49,561 nucleotides of DNA, from assembly GCA_964402115.1 (NCBI GenBank), contig CAYOBW010000018.1, positions 1 to 49,561 of the forward strand, written 5' to 3'. Positions 30,069-41,700 of this stretch are shown in pieces. The stretch is from CAYOBW01 sp964402115 (GTDB taxonomy: Bacteria; Verrucomicrobiota; Kiritimatiellia; UBA8416; CAYOBW01). Both the position numbers and the translations under genes were made by a program. The number at the start of each line of letters is the position of its first letter. Positions within the stretch are counted from its first letter, which is position 1. The notes under the pieces are model-generated. The model searched no databases, had not been told where the DNA came from, and worked only from the letters and a program-made list of their open reading frames with translations.

Positions 30069-33000
30069 ATGCGCATCCATCGCGAAAGGGGCCTTCGTTG
30101 GCCGCCACCACTGATCCGCGCCGCGGCACTGCTGGGCCTGCTGTCGGCGGGCACCGTGTCCGCCGCCGTGCTGCCACCAGCCGAGGTCACGGCCAACGAC
30201 CACGGCCAGCTTCGGACGTTCACGCTCCAGGTGAACGAGGTGGCGCAGCGCCTCCCCCAAGGCGGCTACGCTGTGGAAGCCCGCGCGGAACTCCGGGACC
30301 GCGCGGCGCTGGCAACAGCCCTGCAAGCCGCCCGGCAGGCTGGAAAGGATTGCGCGCTCGTCCTTTACGAAGCGGGCCAACCGCGGTCCGCGTTCACCCG
30401 CCGGCTGCTGACCGCACGCCTGGCCCTGATCACGCACCCCGGCAGCTCCCCCGCCGCGCTGGCCGCCCGGGCCGGCTTGCGCGTGCTGCACGCCCCCCCC
30501 TACGCCCCCGACAGCGCCATCCTGGAGGCCGCGACTCCCGAAGCGGTGCCAGGCCTGTGCGCGGCCCTCCGAGCGCTTCCGGGCGTGGTCGCGGCCGACC
30601 CCCTGCTCCTGCGGCAGCAGCAGCCGCGTTTCTTACCTGACGATCCGCGCTTCTCCGAGCAGTGGCACCTCCGCAACACGGGACAGACGGGGGGCACGGC
30701 GGGGGTGGACCTCAACGCGACCAATGCCTGGGACACCGCCACGGGAGCTGGCGTCGTCATTGGCATCGTGGACGACGGGCTCGCCACCCTCCACGCCGAC
30801 CTGGCGCCCAACGTGAATGCCGCGCTGGGGCACGACTGGGTGGCCGGCGACAGCGACCCCGCACCAGGCCCGTGGGACGATCACGGCACGGCCTGCGCCG
30901 GCATCGCCGCCGCTCGCGGCCACAACGCCACGGGTGTCTGCGGCGTCGCCTACCAGGCTTCCCTCGCCGGCCTCCGCCTGACCTCCTCGGCCGCCAGCGA
31001 TTGGGAAGAGGCCGAGGCGCTCTCCTACTCCAACGCCCTCATCCACATCAAGAGCTGCAGCTGGGGTCCGCCGGACGGCCCCTACGCGCTCGAAGGCCCC
31101 GGCCCCCTGACGCAGGCGGCCCTGGCCGCCGGCACGCGGGACGGCCGCGACGGACTCGGCACGCTCTTCGTGTGGGCCGGCGGCAACGGCGGCGTGGAGA
31201 GCGACATGGCGAACAAGGACGGCTACGCCAATTCCATTCACACCATCTCCGTCGCCGCGCTCACCGATCACGGCATCCAGTCCGCCTACAGCGAGTGGGG
31301 CCCCTGCCACGTGGTCTGCGCCCCCTCCAGCGGCGGCAACCGCGCCATCACGACGACCGACCTCGACAACGGCTACCGCAGCGATTTCAGCGGCACCTCC
31401 GCCGCCGCGCCGCAGGTGGCCGGCGTGGCGGCGCTGCTGCTGCAGGCCAACCCCAACCTCGGGTGGCGCGACGTGCAGGAGATCCTCATGCGCTCGGCCC
31501 GCCGCGTGGACGCCGCCGACCCGGGCTGGCTGGTCAACGGCGCGGGGTTTGCCTTCAACCACCGGTACGGCGCCGGGCTCTGCGACGCCGGTCGCGCCGT
31601 GGCGCTGGCACGCACCTGGACCAATCGCACGGAGCAGCTGGCCGTCGCCTCGAACCTGACCGCACTCGCCCGCGCCATCCCGGACGCCGCCAGCGCCGGC
31701 GTCAGCTTCGCGTTCGACCTCGCCGCCCGCCCGCGCCTGCGCGTCGAGCACGTCACCCTGCGCGCGACGCTGCGGCACCCGGCCCGCGGGCAGCTGGCCG
31801 TGACCCTGCGCTCCCCGGCCGGCACCGAAAGCCCGCTGATCGAGCAGAACGCCGACACCCACGCCGACTACGCGGACTGGACGTTCATGAGCCTCTGGCA
31901 CTGGGGCGAGTCCTCGCGGGGCGTCTGGACCGCAACCGTCCGGGACAAGGCCACCGGCCAGACGGGCACGGTCGAGGCGCTGGCGCTGACGGTGTACGGC
32001 TCGGCCGCGGACGCGCCCACGGCGGCCCCGATCATCACCAGCGCCCTGGTCGTCACCGGCTTCATCAACTCCGCGTTCGCCTACCGGATCACCGCCACGA
32101 ATACGCCGACCGCCTTCGACGCCGCCCCCCTCCCGCCCGGTCTGCGCGTCAACCGCTACAGCGGCCTGCTGAGCGGCGTCCCCGCCGCGCCGGGCACGAA
32201 CACGCTCATGCTGACGGCGTCCAACGCGGTGGGGACAGCCTCCGCCGCCCTGACGCTCATCGTCCTGCCCCGCCAGGCGCAGCCGCCCGTGATCACCAGC
32301 GCCCGGGCTGCCGCCGCGATGGTGGGCTACCCGTTTGTCTACCAGATCGAGGCCACGGGCAGCCCGACCGCCTTCAGCGCCGCGCCGCTGCCGCCGGGGC
32401 TGACGGTGAACACAAACAACGGCTCGCTCGCCGGCACGCCTCTGCTGGCCGGCACCAACCAGGTTGTGCTCGGCGCGGTCAACGGCGACGGGGCGGCGAC
32501 CGCCGGCCTGACCCTCGTCGTCCACCCGGCCGGCGCCGGGCCGCTGAATCGCGCGCTGGACAACACGAACCTGTTCTTCCGCACGGGCGGCACGCAACCG
32601 TGGTTCGAGCAGACAGCCGTCACGACGGACGGCGTGGACGCGGCCCGCAGCGGGCCCCTGGCCGACAGCGCGACGAGCTGGTTCGAAACCACGGTGACGG
32701 GCCCGGCTGCCGTCGCGTTCGACTGGCGCGTTTCCAGCGAGGCGGCCAAGGATCTGCTCATCTTCGCCGTGGACGGCAGCACGCTGCGCAGCCTCTCCGG
32801 CGAGCAGCCGTGGCAGCGGTATGCCGTGGCGCTGCGCGCCGGCGCGCACACGCTGCGCTGGACATACGCGCGGGACGCGGCGGGCAGCGCCGGCGCGGAC
32901 GCGGCGTGGGTGGATCGCGTTGTCGTGCGGCCCACGCCGCGGGTGCCGCTGGCGCAGGCCCTCGACCACTACGCCCACCCGTGGCTCGTGGACGCCGGCC

Positions 33001-33737
33001 GCGAGTGGCTGGGCCAGACGAACGTCACGCACGACGGCCGCGATGCCGCCGAGAGCTTCCCCGTCGGCAACGGGCAAACGTCGGATCTCCGGCTGGACGT
33101 GGAGGGCCCGGGCGCCGTCACGTTCCACTGGCGCGTCTCATCCGAGGCCAACTACGACTACCTGCGCTTCGCCGTGGACGGGACTGAGGCGGCGGCCATC
33201 AGCGGCGAGAGCGGCTGGCTGCCGGCGTCCCAGGCCGTGGCCGCCGGCACCCATACCCTTTCATGGTCCTACACGAAAGACCCGCTGGCCTCCGCCGGCG
33301 CGGACGCGGGCTGGCTGGACGAGGTCAGTTACGTGCCGCTCGACACGGCCCCGGGCTACGCCACGTGGCTCGCCCAGCGCTTCTCGGCCGCCGAACAGGC
33401 CGATCCCGCGCTCGGCGGAGCACACGGCGATCCGGATCGCGATGGCTACGACAACTTCTTCGAGTATGGTCTGAACCTCGAGCCGCGCGAGTTCGAGGCG
33501 ACTGCGCCGCGCTTCGCCGTCCGCATCGCGAACGGCTCCGTCGTGTACACCTACGTGGAGGATCTCTCCAGGACGGACGTCACGTACGGCCTTTTCGTGG
33601 GCTACAACCTGCCGGGCGGCGGCTGGTCGCGGGCGGGCGTGACGCTGGTGGGCACGGAGGGCGTGCTGCGCACGTGGGAACACCGCCGCGCGATCACACG
33701 CGCAACCTACCTGAAGCTGCGCATCCAGAGCCGCTGA
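30069..33737 (+). CDS. Exported kexin-like S8 serine protease with P domain and repeat modules
   Basis: 1222 residues with an N-terminal signal peptide (LIRAAALLGLLSAGTVSAAV). A propeptide-like region (40-195) precedes a subtilisin-type domain with the triad D235 (IGIVDDG), H272 (DDHGTACAG) and S444 (SGTSAAAPQVAG). Next comes a P/Homo-B domain (about 520-650; YADWTFMSLWHWGESSRGVW), as in kexin and furin relatives. Two putative Ig (He-PIG) repeats follow (PLPPGL...SGLLSGVP), then two copies of a roughly 125-residue module (DWRVSSEA; HWRVSSEANYDYLRFAVDG), and an end with DPDRDGYDNFFEYGLNLEP, a calcium-binding-type motif frequent near the C-terminus of secreted PVC proteins. It probably degrades or processes extracellular protein. 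No PEP-CTERM anchor is visible. It is convergent with ridA. Confidence 0.88.
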   Translation: MRIHRERGLRWPPPLIRAAALLGLLSAGTVSAAVLPPAEVTANDHGQLRTFTLQVNEVAQRLPQGGYAVEARAELRDRAALATALQAARQAGKDCALVLYEAGQPRSAFTRRLLTARLALITHPGSSPAALAARAGLRVLHAPPYAPDSAILEAATPEAVPGLCAALRALPGVVAADPLLLRQQQPRFLPDDPRFSEQWHLRNTGQTGGTAGVDLNATNAWDTATGAGVVIGIVDDGLATLHADLAPNVNAALGHDWVAGDSDPAPGPWDDHGTACAGIAAARGHNATGVCGVAYQASLAGLRLTSSAASDWEEAEALSYSNALIHIKSCSWGPPDGPYALEGPGPLTQAALAAGTRDGRDGLGTLFVWAGGNGGVESDMANKDGYANSIHTISVAALTDHGIQSAYSEWGPCHVVCAPSSGGNRAITTTDLDNGYRSDFSGTSAAAPQVAGVAALLLQANPNLGWRDVQEILMRSARRVDAADPGWLVNGAGFAFNHRYGAGLCDAGRAVALARTWTNRTEQLAVASNLTALARAIPDAASAGVSFAFDLAARPRLRVEHVTLRATLRHPARGQLAVTLRSPAGTESPLIEQNADTHADYADWTFMSLWHWGESSRGVWTATVRDKATGQTGTVEALALTVYGSAADAPTAAPIITSALVVTGFINSAFAYRITATNTPTAFDAAPLPPGLRVNRYSGLLSGVPAAPGTNTLMLTASNAVGTASAALTLIVLPRQAQPPVITSARAAAAMVGYPFVYQIEATGSPTAFSAAPLPPGLTVNTNNGSLAGTPLLAGTNQVVLGAVNGDGAATAGLTLVVHPAGAGPLNRALDNTNLFFRTGGTQPWFEQTAVTTDGVDAARSGPLADSATSWFETTVTGPAAVAFDWRVSSEAAKDLLIFAVDGSTLRSLSGEQPWQRYAVALRAGAHTLRWTYARDAAGSAGADAAWVDRVVVRPTPRVPLAQALDHYAHPWLVDAGREWLGQTNVTHDGRDAAESFPVGNGQTSDLRLDVEGPGAVTFHWRVSSEANYDYLRFAVDGTEAAAISGESGWLPASQAVAAGTHTLSWSYTKDPLASAGADAGWLDEVSYVPLDTAPGYATWLAQRFSAAEQADPALGGAHGDPDRDGYDNFFEYGLNLEPREFEATAPRFAVRIANGSVVYTYVEDLSRTDVTYGLFVGYNLPGGGWSRAGVTLVGTEGVLRTWEHRRAITRATYLKLRIQSR

Positions 33738-33747
33738 GGCTCGCGCT

Positions 33748-34128
33748 TCAGCGCACCGCGATGCACTCGATCTCGACCAGCACGTCCTTGGGCAGGCGTG
33801 CCACCTCGACCGTGGCGCGCGCGGGCTTGTGCGGGCCGAAAGCCTCGGCGTACACAGCGTTGATCTCCGCGAAACTGCCCATGTCCTTCAGAAACACCGT
33901 CGTCTTGACCACGCCCGCCAGGCTCGTGCCCGCCGCTTCCAGCACCGCGCGCAGGTTCGCAAGCACCTGCCGCGCCTGTTCGCCGGCGGTGGCGCCCACA
34001 ATGGTCATGGTGCCGGGATCGAGCGGAATCTGGCCCGAGCAGAACACGAAAGGTCCGCTGACCACGGCCTGCGAGTAGGGCCCGATCGCCGCCGGCGCCC
34101 GGTGGGTGCTGATGCTTGTCGTTTCCAT
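33748..34128 (-). CDS. ridA: RidA family 2-iminobutanoate/2-iminopropanoate deaminase
   Basis: 126 residues with GGAGGAGA upstream. It is a canonical RidA (YjgF/YER057c/UK114) sequence: APAAIGPYSQAVVSGPFVFC, SGQIPLDPGT, GEQARQVLANLRAVLEAAGT, and the catalytic Arg region KPARATVEVARLPKDVLVEIE. It hydrolyses reactive enamine/imine intermediates made by PLP enzymes such as threonine dehydratase. It sits 28 bases after the ilvA stop on the same strand, so the producer of the toxic intermediate and its remover form one operon, a direct functional link. Trimer, cytoplasmic. Confidence 0.96.
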   Translation of the reverse strand: METTSISTHRAPAAIGPYSQAVVSGPFVFCSGQIPLDPGTMTIVGATAGEQARQVLANLRAVLEAAGTSLAGVVKTTVFLKDMGSFAEINAVYAEAFGPHKPARATVEVARLPKDVLVEIECIAVR

Positions 34129-34156
34129 CCTGTCGTCTCCTCCCTGTCCGGCCGGG

Positions 34157-35668
34157 CTAACGCATGAACAGCGCGTACGCCGGGTTGTCCGTTTCGTTGA
34201 CGTATTCGTAGCGCAGCGCGCGCAGCCGCGCGGTCAGCTCGCGCCGCTCGCGCGGCGGGACGTCGAGCCCGACCAGCACGTCGCCGCAGATCCAGCCCTG
34301 TTTGCGGTAGTGAAAGAGCGTGATGTTCCACCGGTTCCCCAGGCTCTCGAGGAAGCGGCCCAGCGCGCCGGGACGCTCGGGGAACTGCAGGCGATAGAGG
34401 ACCTCGTGCGGCAGCCCGGGGGCGCGCCCGCCGATCATGTGCGAGAGGTGCATCTTGACCAGCTCGCTGTCCGTCATGTCCGCCACGCGGTAGCCCGCCC
34501 GCTGCAGGCGCCGCACCAGGGCCGCCAGCGCCTCCCCCTTGCGCAGATCCACGCCCAGCAGGAAGACCGCGTCCGCGGCAGTGGCGTACCGGTAGTTGAA
34601 CTCCGTGACGTCGTGCCCGCGGATGGCGCCGAGGAAGCGGCGCAGGCTGCCGGGCTCCTCGGGCACGTGCACGGCCAGCAGCGCCTCCGTCTGCTCGCCC
34701 AGGTCCGCGCGCTCCGAGATGTAGCGGAGGCGGTCGAAGTTGATGTTGGCGCCGGTGTCGATGGTCAGCAGCACCTGCCCGGCCAGGCGGTGCTGCGCGG
34801 CATACTTCTTCAGCCCGGCCAGGCCCAGCGCGCCGGCGGGCTCCGCGATCGAACGCGTGCCGTCGAACAGGTCCTTGATCGCGGCGCAGATCTCGTCCGG
34901 CGTGACGGTGACCATCGCATCCACGAGCCGGCGCGCGACGCGGAACGGCTCGCGCCCGGCCTGCGCCACGGCCGTGCCGTCGGCAAACAGCCCCACCTGC
35001 CGCAGCACGATCCGCCGCCCCGCGGCGAGGGCCGCGGTGAAGCAGGCGGAGTCCGCGCACTCGACGCCGACGATGCGGACGTCCGGGCGCACGTACTTCA
35101 GGTAGGCCGCCACCCCGGCAATCAGCCCGCCGCCGCCGACCGGCACGAACAGGGCGTGCAGCGGCCCCGTGTGCTGCCGCACGATCTCCATGCCGATCGT
35201 GCCCTGGCCGGCGATCACATCCGGGTCGTCGTACGGGTGCACGAACGTCAGGCGCTGCCGCCGCGCCAGGCGCAGGGCGTACGCCAGCGCGTCATCGAAG
35301 CGGTCGCCCTCCTGCAGCACCTCCGCGCCGCGCTCGCGCACCGCGCGCACCTTGATCTCGGGCGTCGTGGTGGGCATGACGATGACGGCCCGCACGCCGC
35401 GGCGCGCGGCGGCCAGGGCGACGCCCTGCGCGTGGTTGCCGGCCGAGGCGGCGATCACCCCGTGCCGCAGCGCGGCAGCCGGCAGCCGCTGCAGCTTGTT
35501 GTAGGCGCCGCGGATCTTGAAGGAGAAGACCGACTGGAGGTCCTCCCGCTTGACCAGCACCTCGTTCCGCAGCTTACGGCTGAGCGCCCGCAGCGCGTGG
35601 ATGGGCGTCTCCTCGGCGACGTCGTAGATGCGGCACTCCAGGATCCGCTTGATGTAGCTCGATGGCAT
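34157..35668 (-). CDS. ilvA: Threonine ammonia-lyase (threonine dehydratase), biosynthetic type
   Basis: 503 residues, the usual length for the enzyme with two C-terminal ACT-like domains. It is a PLP enzyme that turns threonine into 2-oxobutanoate, the first step of isoleucine synthesis. K51 in SVFSFKIRGAYNKL binds PLP; ASAGNHAQGVALAAARRG and VPVGGGGLIAGVAAYLK bind substrate and phosphate. The regulatory half has two tandem domains (EPGSLRRFLGAI...; ERPGALGRFLESLG...), so feedback by isoleucine is expected. The ribosome site before the ATG is weak. ridA follows 28 bases after the stop. Confidence 0.96.
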   Translation of the reverse strand: MPSSYIKRILECRIYDVAEETPIHALRALSRKLRNEVLVKREDLQSVFSFKIRGAYNKLQRLPAAALRHGVIAASAGNHAQGVALAAARRGVRAVIVMPTTTPEIKVRAVRERGAEVLQEGDRFDDALAYALRLARRQRLTFVHPYDDPDVIAGQGTIGMEIVRQHTGPLHALFVPVGGGGLIAGVAAYLKYVRPDVRIVGVECADSACFTAALAAGRRIVLRQVGLFADGTAVAQAGREPFRVARRLVDAMVTVTPDEICAAIKDLFDGTRSIAEPAGALGLAGLKKYAAQHRLAGQVLLTIDTGANINFDRLRYISERADLGEQTEALLAVHVPEEPGSLRRFLGAIRGHDVTEFNYRYATAADAVFLLGVDLRKGEALAALVRRLQRAGYRVADMTDSELVKMHLSHMIGGRAPGLPHEVLYRLQFPERPGALGRFLESLGNRWNITLFHYRKQGWICGDVLVGLDVPPRERRELTARLRALRYEYVNETDNPAYALFMR

Positions 35669-35727
35669 GCCGGGAGAGTCTGCCCCGCCCGCCGCCGCTT
35701 GGCAAGCGCGCCGTCACCGCGTATCCG

Positions 35728-38700
35728 TCATCGCTTCGGCGGGGCGACCTCGCGGACGACGGCGCCGAGGTCATCGCTCAGGATCAGCAGGGCCAGCTTC
35801 TCGACGTCGTCAAGCTCGTTGGTGTTAAGCGAGGCGTAGTCGAAGCGGCCGCGCAGGTCGGTGTAGCCGTCCTTGAAGAACTTGACCTCGCCGCTCTTCA
35901 GCCGCGCGTAGACCTTCACGTAGGAGCCCGGCACGGGCTTGCGCGTCTCGGCGTGGGTGACGGCGATCTGGCCGTAGGCTTCGATCGTCTGCACCCGCAG
36001 CGTGTTGGCGTAGTAGGCCTGCGACCGCTGCACGCCCCCGGCAAGGGCCTCGATCATGACGTTCCTCGTCTTGAACGCGGCGGGCAGGTCGATCGTCACC
36101 GTGTCCTTCCCGGCCGGCAGGTTCACGGCCTGGCTCTGCACGGGCCTGATGAACGAGAACTGCGCGGCGCCCTCCTGCAGGAAGGGGTTGCGCGAGAAGA
36201 GCAACTCGATGTCCATCGGGTAGAAGTTCAGCGTGCACGTCTTCAGGTTGCGGAAGTCGAGCCGGATGCGCCCCGCCTCGACCAGCAGCTCCAGCGCCGG
36301 CTCCGTGGCGGCCAGGGCGCTTTGCGCCTGGTCGCGGTTCTCGGCATCCGTGGCCACGGCCGCGCCGCCGGCCGCCTCGTCGAGCTGGGCCAGCACGGCC
36401 GCGAAGCGCGTGCGCCAGCGGTCCACGGGGTGCTGCGCGTGCGGCTGCGCGAGACGCCGCGCGCCGTCGAGGTCGCCGCGGTAGAAGGCCAGGTAGGCCT
36501 GCAGGTAGTCGCACTGCAGCTGCTCGGGCACGGCCTGGCGGTCCACGCGGCCGAACCACTCCAGCGCCTCCGTGACGCGGTCCTGCAGCGCCAGGTAGTA
36601 CGCCACCGCCAGCTCGTCCACGTCGGTCAGCGCGGCCTTGTAGCTCAGCACCTTCAGCGCCCACTGGTACTGCTCGCGGAAGCGGCTGTTCAGGATCTTC
36701 GGCTTCGCGCCCATGGGGTGCACGCGGGGGTTGACCAGCGGCGCGTACTCCAGGTGCTGGTAGGTGAGCCGCTCGACCGGGTTGAGCACGAGGAGCGGCG
36801 AAACCAGGTACGGCCCGCAGCGTTCGGCGAAGGGCGAGTGCGCGAGGAACGTGCGCAGCGCGACCGAGTCGTTGTGCAGCACGGCGTAGGACCACAGCAC
36901 GTCGTGGTAGACGTGGCGCGCCTCGAGCAGCGCGAGCACTTTCGCGAACACGTCGCGCTCGCGCACGCGCCAGGCGATCTCGACCAGGTCCAGGCGGTGG
37001 ATGTTGGCGCCGTCGAGGAACGCGAGCACCTCGTCGGGCGAGCCGTTCTGGGACAGCCACGCCCACGAGGTCTTGTCGATGCGGCTGAGCTGCGCGACGA
37101 CGTTGAACACGAACGGCGCGACCGCCGCGACCACCTTGTCGTTGCGGGCGACGGTGACGGGGTAGTGCGGGTACTTGCCGGTGGTCGGGAAGTAGAAGAA
37201 GTACTCGACGGTCTGCGTCGTGTGCGGCTCGAGGGCGACGTGCACGCCGCGCGTGTAGAAGCCGCTGTTCACGGGCAGCGCGCCCAGCGGGATCTGGAGG
37301 AGCACTTCGAGCTTCTGCCGGTTGCCCGTCGGGTTCGTCAGGATGATCTGCGCCCCGTAGACGACGTGCGGCAGGAACTCGTCCGTCACGTACTTGTCGA
37401 ACTGCTCGTTGTTCTCGTGGCGGTAGCGGTCGTCGGCGCGGAAGAAGTTCTGCGCGACGAGGATGGCGGCTGCCTCGTCCGCCCGCGGCGCCTCGCGGAT
37501 CTCGCAGTGGAACAGGACGAGCGGGGAGGCCGCCTGCAGGACGTAGCGCAGGCCCTCCAGCTTCTCGCCGTGTTTCGCGGCCTTGAAGGGCAGGTCGAGC
37601 ACGGCCAGCGCGAGCAGCATCTCGGTGAAGTTCCGCGCGGCCTGCGGAAACGCCTTCGACAGGAAGGGCGTCCGGCCGTCGTGCGCCGCGTAGTCGGCCC
37701 AGAAGGCGTTCACCGTGACAAGCCCGGCGAGCTGCTGGTCCACGGGCCGGTGGTAGTAGTTGTTCTCGGCCCACTCCTTGGTCTGATCGAGCTTCTGGAA
37801 GAAGCGGCGCGCCTCGGCGCGGGCGGGCTTGTCCGCGGCGAAGAACAGCATCTCGCCGGCCTCCTCCTCCTTCGGGGCGCCATCGCGATCCTCATCCTTG
37901 CGCACCTCGAGGGCCTTGCGCAGACTCCGTTCGCCCGCCGGCGCGGGGGCCGCGGCCTTCGCCTTGGCGTCCATCGCCACCCGGCCCTCCGGCTCCGCGA
38001 CCATGCCCAGCGCCATGGCCGGCGCGGGCGGGGGCGCGGCCGCCGCGGGCGCGGCATCCGCCAGGGCCTTTTCCGCGACCGCCAGCCCCTTTTCGTCGGT
38101 CTCGGCCCGCTTGCGGCGCAGGCTTTCGACAGCCCGCCCCAAATCGCCGCCCGCTTCGAGCGCGCCCGTCTGGACGGCGGTGTCGAAGCGGCGGTTGAAG
38201 TCCTCGATGTCCGGCGGGATCAGGTCGTTGGCCTCGCGCACGTCGCGCGCGATCGAGGCGCCCTGCTCGCGCAGCCGCCGGCCGAGCAGGATGCGCTCGA
38301 CGACGTTGAGCCGCCCGTAGCGCCAGGGCTCCACGTACGCCTTCAGGTCGTCGCCCAGCAGCCAGCGGTCCAGGAAGGTCTTATCCTTCTTGTTCTTCAG
38401 GTAGGGGGCGATGACGGTCTTGAAGAAGTCGGGGTCCTTGTGGAAGAGAAAGAAGCTCAGCTCGTGGCAGGCGTACTTGGAGTAGAGCCGCTGCTTCTCC
38501 GCCGGCTCGAGCTCGGGCCAGCGGGCGACGAAGGCGAACTCGCCGAACGTGGCGTCTTCGTTGAGCGTGGCGAGCAGGCGGTAGGCCTTGGCGACGGTGT
38601 CGTACGTCTCGAACTGCGCGGTGGTAACGTCGGCCAGCGTCAGGCCGGCCTGCGCCTGGACGGGCGTGATCAGCCGCTGCTCGGCGTAGCCCTTCGCGGG

Positions 38701-41700
38701 GTCGAGCGCACCGGCCAGGCGCAGCTCGCGCGTCTGCACGGGCGAGTCCTCGAGCGCGACCTGCCGCAGGACGGTGGTCGTGGGGTCCACGGCGAGGACG
38801 CGCACGTGGGGCAGGCCCCGCAGGTCGGCGCGGGGAATGCGCACGATCCCGGCGGCATCGGGCTTGAGGTTCAGCAGCGCCACGGCGGGCTGCTTGAGGA
38901 AGTCGAGCCCGGCATAGCCTTCATCGGCCCCCCGGCCGCCCCCCTGCTTGCTCAGCATGCTGCCGTGGGAGCCGGCCATGCGGTTGAACCCGCCGCCGTA
39001 CGCGGCGCCGGCCTTCAGCTCCTCCAGCTCCGCTTCCGTGTCGCGCACGGCCCACGGATTCAGCAGCAGGCCGGGGCGGTCGAGCATGTTGCCGGGATAG
39101 CGCTTGGCGGACTGCCGGTCGAGGATGTAGCGGTACTCGTCGCCGATGTCGCGGCCGGATTCGTAAAGCGTGACGACGGGCTCCCAGGGCTGCTGCCGCA
39201 GGTGCGGCGCGCCGGCGAAGCCGAGCTTGCCGAAGCAGTCGTAGGCGGGCAGGAAGCGGGTGGCGAAGACGTGCACGCGCGTGAACGGCGACGCGTTGGC
39301 GAGCTTGATTTCGACGGTATTGGTTGCCGCCGCCACGGCCGTCACCTGCAGGGGGGCGAGCCGGGGGCGCTCGAGCGCGCGCCGCGGGGAGAGCACGAAC
39401 CCGTCGCGCTCCTCGCCCTGCGTGAGGCGCACGGGGATCGTGCGCGCCGTGTCCTTCAGGAACAGCGAGTAGTCCCCGGCCGGCAGGTTGCGCAGGGTGA
39501 GGAAGCCGCCCGCGACCGCGAGGGCGGCCCGGCAATCCTGGACGAACTGGCCGCGCCGCACTTCGAGGAGCGAAGCGGCGACGGTCGCGTTCGTGCCGGC
39601 GAGCGCCACCTGCAGCTCGGCGCCGCCGCGCCCGTGCAGGGCGTCGGGGTAAGCGCAGGCGTCGCGGGCGACCGGCCACTGGTGCGTGCCCCCGGCCGGC
39701 TCCTGGACGCGGAACCAGTCCAGGCCCTCGAGCGCGCCGAGCCAGGCGCGGCCCTGCTCGTCGGTCTTGAGGCCGACGTGCACCTCCTCGCGGAAGCAGC
39801 GGTGCTTGAGCGTGACGGCGAGCGGCTCGCCGGGGAGCGGCTCGCCGTTCTTGCCGCGAAGCTCGACGATGTAGCCCGCCGCCGTGCGGCTGACGTGCAG
39901 GTCCTGCACGGCCAGCGTGCGGTCGATGCCGTTCAGCGCAAATGTGGCGCCGGAGGCCAGGTCCTGCTTCTTGTTCTGGCTGACGTTCTGGATCCGGGCC
40001 TTGAGCGTCGCCGTCAGGCTCACGGTGTTTTCGGGCACGACGAAGTCGCAGACCGTCTCGGCGTCCTCGCGCAGGTTCAGGTTCGGGATTTCCTTTTCGG
40101 TCGCGATGCCGCGCAGGTCCACGGTCTTCAGCACGAGGCGCGGCTCTTCGAGCAGCTTGAGGCTGGCCGGCTGGCCGTTCACGCGCAGGACCGGGCGCAG
40201 GACAAGCTGCGCGGTCTCGCGGCGCAGCAGCGCCTCGCGGTCGACGTAGAGGCCGGCGGTGAGGTCGTAGGCCTCCGCGAGGTGCATGAACTGCACGGGG
40301 GAGGCGAAGCCGGCGTGCTGGACGATGAGCGTCTCGGTTTGCGGCGCGGTGCTAAACGGCACGACGAAGCGGCCGTCCGCGCCGGGCGCGAACTCGCGGC
40401 CGCCCAGCCAGGCGCGGGCGTCGGGCAGGCGGCGGTTGTCCTCGTCGAGGACGGTGAAAGCGTGCCCGGCCGGCGTGATCTCCTGCAGGACGCCGAGCCG
40501 CCCCTTCAGCACCAGCGCCCGGCTGCTCCTGCCGTTGCCGATGAGCTCCACCACATACGCCCCGCGCTGGGCCAGCTCGGGGAAGGCGAAGGTGCGGGCC
40601 ACCCGCCGCTCGGGCGGCTCGCCATACGTCTCGCGCCGCTCGAACGAGGCCACGAGGCCGTCGAGGTTGATGGCGAGGTTCAGCGGCTGGCCAGTCTGCT
40701 TGTAGTAGTTCAGCGTGTTGATCTCGTAAACCTTCACGAGGAGCGAGGCGACGTTCTTGACGGCGGCCGTGAGCTTGACGGGGGCGGCGGCGGACAGCAC
40801 CTGGGGGTTGTCGGGCGCGAAGACGATGTCGACGCGCTCCTTCAGCTGGCGATACGCCTCGGGGGCGAGCAGCGGCGCCCACTGCTGGGGGTCGCCGATG
40901 CCGTTGACGATCTTCGTCTCGGCGAAAAGGGGCTTCAGGTAATCGTCGCGGATGAAGGGCAGGTACGCGTCGTAGTTGGCCGCATCGCGGAGGAGGCGCA
41001 GCAGGTAGTCGCGCACGAGCGGCTCCTCGTTGCCGATCGGCGGGAGGTTGACGAGCCCGAACTGGCCGTCGAGGCGGGCCAGGTGGTCGCCCCGGGGCAG
41101 CTGCTGGCGGATCTCGGGGCGCAGGTAGTACACGTCGCGCGGCAGCTTGGCGTAATCGAGAAAGCGCTCGGCATCGTAAACGCCGCGGCGGCGGTCGTGG
41201 TCCAGGCGGTGGTAGAGGACATGCGCCTTGAGCGAGTTGTGGACGGGGTCGAGGGTCTTGACGAAGGCCCACAGGCGCTCCAAGTAGGCCTCGCGGGCGA
41301 CCGTGTCGGTCCCGAGGTCGGCCTCGTCTTCGGGCACGAGCTTGGTGAGGTAGGCATTGACGAAGGCGGTTTCGTTGCGGAGCGCGGGGCGTTTCTGCAG
41401 CAGCTCGTCCATTTGCGGGAGCAGCAGGCGCCGGTGAATCTCGTGCTGGCCGAACCCGCGGCTGTCGCGGTACTGCAGGTCGGCCACGATGAGGTCCACC
41501 AGCCCCGGGTAGTCGGGCCGCTGCAGGCGGGCCAGCAGGCTGCGCCGCTGATCCTCGGTCAGGGCCTGGCCGGCGGCGAGCTCGAGCCCGGCGGCCTCGA
41601 TCCTTTCCAGGTTGCGCGGCTCGGCCGCAAGGGCCTGTTTGAGCAGGGCGCCGACGCCGATCAGGGCGTTATCCAGCCGGGTGGGCGCGTTGCTGTGACG

